64,000 nt of DNA from a virus. Position 1 is the first letter of the stretch; each line of letters begins with the position of its first letter. Under the pieces are notes generated by a model. The model searched no databases, was not told where the DNA came from, and was given only the letters and a program-made list of their open reading frames with translations. Both the position numbers and the translations under genes were made by a program. Below are positions 62,371 to 64,000 of the stretch, piece after piece. Location of the stretch: positions 1-64,000 of IMG/VR virus record IMGVR_UViG_3300030518_000005; one strand, 5' to 3'.

Positions 62371-63233
62371 TATTCCACCCACGTAACAATAATCTGACCG
62401 TTACTTCCAGTTGCTCCAGTTGCGCCGTTACCGCCAGTTGTTCCAGTAGTTGCTTTTAATCCACCTGCACCACCACCACCTCCACCGGGTCCACCTGATC
62501 CAGCAATTGCTGAAGAAGCTGTTGGAGCATTTCCGCCATTAGAACCAGAGGCACCACCATTTCCTCCAGTAGAGCCGTTTGGACCAGTCGCATCTCCTGC
62601 AACTGGTGCTGAACCACCGCCTCCACCGCCTCCACTCCCAATTCCCGAAGTGGCACTTCCGCCAGCGCCAGCAGTGCCGTAGGTAAAAAATGGATTCCAT
62701 GCTCCAACTGGTACGTAACCAGCATAGCCCGCCGAACCACGGCCTCCACCATTGCCACTAGCAAAAGACAAAGATGGAGTTCCTTGAAATTCTCCAGGAC
62801 CATATGTGCCTGCAACTCCATTCGCACCGCCTGTTACTCCTCCAGTACCACCAAAACCAGGAGCACTAGGTTGAAAAGATAAAATACCATCAAAAGATGA
62901 TGGAGTTCCTACGATTCCATTACTTCCAGTGCCCCCAGCACCGCCTGCTACACCACCTGCACCACCGGCACCACCGGCTCCACCTTGTCCGATAGTTATT
63001 GTGTAAGCGGTTCCAGGAACAACTGTTAGTTGAAAAGATAGAGAAGTTAGAGATCCACCTGGTCCACCACTTCCACCGCCAGTTCCACCGCTAGTTGTGG
63101 AGCCGCCAGATCCGCCACCTCCGCCACCGCCTCCGCCAGTTCCACCGCGACCCCAAACTACTATGTTTGTAATACCGGCAGGACAAGTCCAGGTTCCAGA
63201 TGTAGTGAATAATTGTTTTACATATTTAGACAT
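62370..63233 (-). CDS. Glycine-rich tail-fibre protein 3
   Basis: 287 residues. KYVKQLFTTSGTWTCPAGIT start, Gly/Ala-rich body, GQIIVTWVE end. Third paralogue; with protein 2 it shares long identical Gly-rich segments, which favours recombination between them. It starts three bases after the fibre gene upstream. Confidence 0.8.
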   Translation of the reverse strand: MSKYVKQLFTTSGTWTCPAGITNIVVWGRGGTGGGGGGGGGSGGSTTSGGTGGGSGGPGGSLTSLSFQLTVVPGTAYTITIGQGGAGGAGGAGGVAGGAGGTGSNGIVGTPSSFDGILSFQPSAPGFGGTGGVTGGANGVAGTYGPGEFQGTPSLSFASGNGGGRGSAGYAGYVPVGAWNPFFTYGTAGAGGSATSGIGSGGGGGGGSAPVAGDATGPNGSTGGNGGASGSNGGNAPTASSAIAGSGGPGGGGGGAGGLKATTGTTGGNGATGATGSNGQIIVTWVE

Positions 63234-63236
63234 AAA

Positions 63237-64000
63237 TTAACCTACAAACCACGAAACGCCATCAGTTACCACATTGAACCAACCCCATGGTGTTTGAAGA
63301 ACTTTACTTGCTGCCAACCCCTCAATTTTCTCTGAACCATTAGGAGCCAGAGTTAAGTTGTTAGCCTGAAAGAATCCAGTTGAATCAATGATTTTGAATG
63401 TTTTACCAGATAGACCAGTGGGAGAAGGTAGAGTGAGAGTAAACGCTCCTCCCGAAGTATCACAAAGAATTGCTCCATCGGTAGATAAAATATTGTAGTT
63501 TGCGGTTTTGGTCACGAGAGGGGTGATGCCATTGTTTACAATCGTGATCGCACCAGCAGTATTGGTAATGGAAATACCAGTACCTTGGGTCAATGTAGCT
63601 AGAGTATATCCAGTACCATTGCCTACCAATAATTGACCGTTGGTTGGCGCAGTCGAAAGGTCAGTGCCGCCGTTAGCAATGTTAACTATTCCTGTCACAT
63701 TGGCAGCATTACCAGAGATGTTGCCTGTGATAGCGGTACCTGGGATAGTTGTTGAAGCAGTAACCTGACTAGCACCATTACCATATAGATAACCAGTCAA
63801 GCTAGAAGTAATAGGAGCAACGCTTAAAGTTGCAATACCAGCGAAGAGAGCACTTCCATTAACTTGTAATAGCTGACTTCCATCCGTAGTTGTTCCGAGT
63901 AGAAGATGTCCTGTTGGTGCGATCCTCATGGCTTCTGCGGAAGTTACTGAACCAACCGGCGTTACGCTAAAGCCGATGTACGTAGGCATAGATGTATCAG
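63237..64000 (-). CDS. Tail-fibre protein, cut by the window edge
   Basis: The C-terminal 254 or so residues of a fibre on the minus strand; the frame stays open to the window end (DTSMPTYIGFSV), so the gene starts outside. RIAPTGHLLLGTTTDGSQLL, NGTGYTLATLTQGTGISITN and the C-terminal LQTPWGWFNVVTDGVSWFV are phage tail-fibre features. It should be the long fibre to which the glycine-rich tips attach. Confidence 0.78.
   Translation of the reverse strand, partial: DTSMPTYIGFSVTPVGSVTSAEAMRIAPTGHLLLGTTTDGSQLLQVNGSALFAGIATLSVAPITSSLTGYLYGNGASQVTASTTIPGTAITGNISGNAANVTGIVNIANGGTDLSTAPTNGQLLVGNGTGYTLATLTQGTGISITNTAGAITIVNNGITPLVTKTANYNILSTDGAILCDTSGGAFTLTLPSPTGLSGKTFKIIDSTGFFQANNLTLAPNGSEKIEGLAASKVLQTPWGWFNVVTDGVSWFVG

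Noticed and set aside
1-64000. CRISPR array, insertion sequence or integrase/attachment site
   Set aside because: No regularly spaced repeats, terminal inverted repeats with transposase, or integrase gene were seen.

Overview
The window reads as part of a large genome of a lytic, double-stranded DNA tailed bacteriophage. Genes are tightly packed, mostly on the plus strand, and often joined by TAATG or ATGA overlaps. There are many genes of 40-120 codons, a tRNA array, homing endonucleases and phage-type nucleotide enzymes. I see no rRNA, CRISPR array, insertion sequence, terminase, major capsid protein or DNA polymerase, so this is an accessory and early-gene segment plus one edge of the tail-fibre module. 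Lipoproteins and signal peptides suggest a host with a conventional bacterial envelope. I cannot name the host.

Layout. 1-7.8 kb: small early genes, RNase H, a lipoprotein zincin. 7.8-20.3 kb: class II ribonucleotide reductase (minus strand), ThyX, two ClpP-like proteases, a lipoprotein subtilase, a CoaD-like adenylyltransferase, a WGR-type DNA ligase and a DEDDh exonuclease. 20.3-30.4 kb: an initiator-type tRNA, an AAA ATPase, a structured-RNA candidate, a third ClpP-like protease and a MoxR ATPase / VWA-metallopeptidase pair. 30.4-37.5 kb: paralogous small proteins, a lambda-type phosphatase, a HAD protein, a NifU-like protein and peptidyl-tRNA hydrolase 2. 37.6-39.2 kb: an RNA island with eight tRNA or tRNA-like genes around a sequence I identify as an RNase P RNA gene. 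39.6-44.7 kb: an SPFH protein, a MESH1-like HD hydrolase, and a PRPP-synthetase-like / macro-domain / NAMPT-like run that looks like an NAD+ salvage or reconstitution cassette. 45-57 kb: ParB-like protein, tRNA-Trp, peptide deformylase, a possible sigma factor, a nucleotidyltransferase, a thymidylate-synthase homologue with the dCMP-type Asn-to-Asp change, a degenerate ThyX, an endonuclease-deaminase fusion and a UDG-like protein. 57-64 kb, mainly minus strand: small structural or membrane proteins, a holin candidate, an NlpC/P60-like protein and three tandem glycine-rich tail-fibre proteins next to a fibre gene cut by the window edge.

How the genes work together. The ribonucleotide reductase, ThyX, dCMP-hydroxymethylase-like enzyme, deaminase, UDG, ligase, RNase H and exonuclease make, modify and maintain phage DNA. 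The tRNAs, RNase P RNA, peptidyl-tRNA hydrolase and deformylase form an unusually broad translation-support set. The NAD+ cassette and MESH1-like enzyme are good candidates for countering nucleotide- or NAD-based abortive immunity. At least fourteen small proteins scattered over the window share a short helical motif (LLxxLxxLkV), which may mark an undescribed phage protein family. Seven genes code for free-standing homing-type endonucleases, and several of these carry a -10 box only 6-7 bases before the ATG, so they would make leaderless mRNAs.
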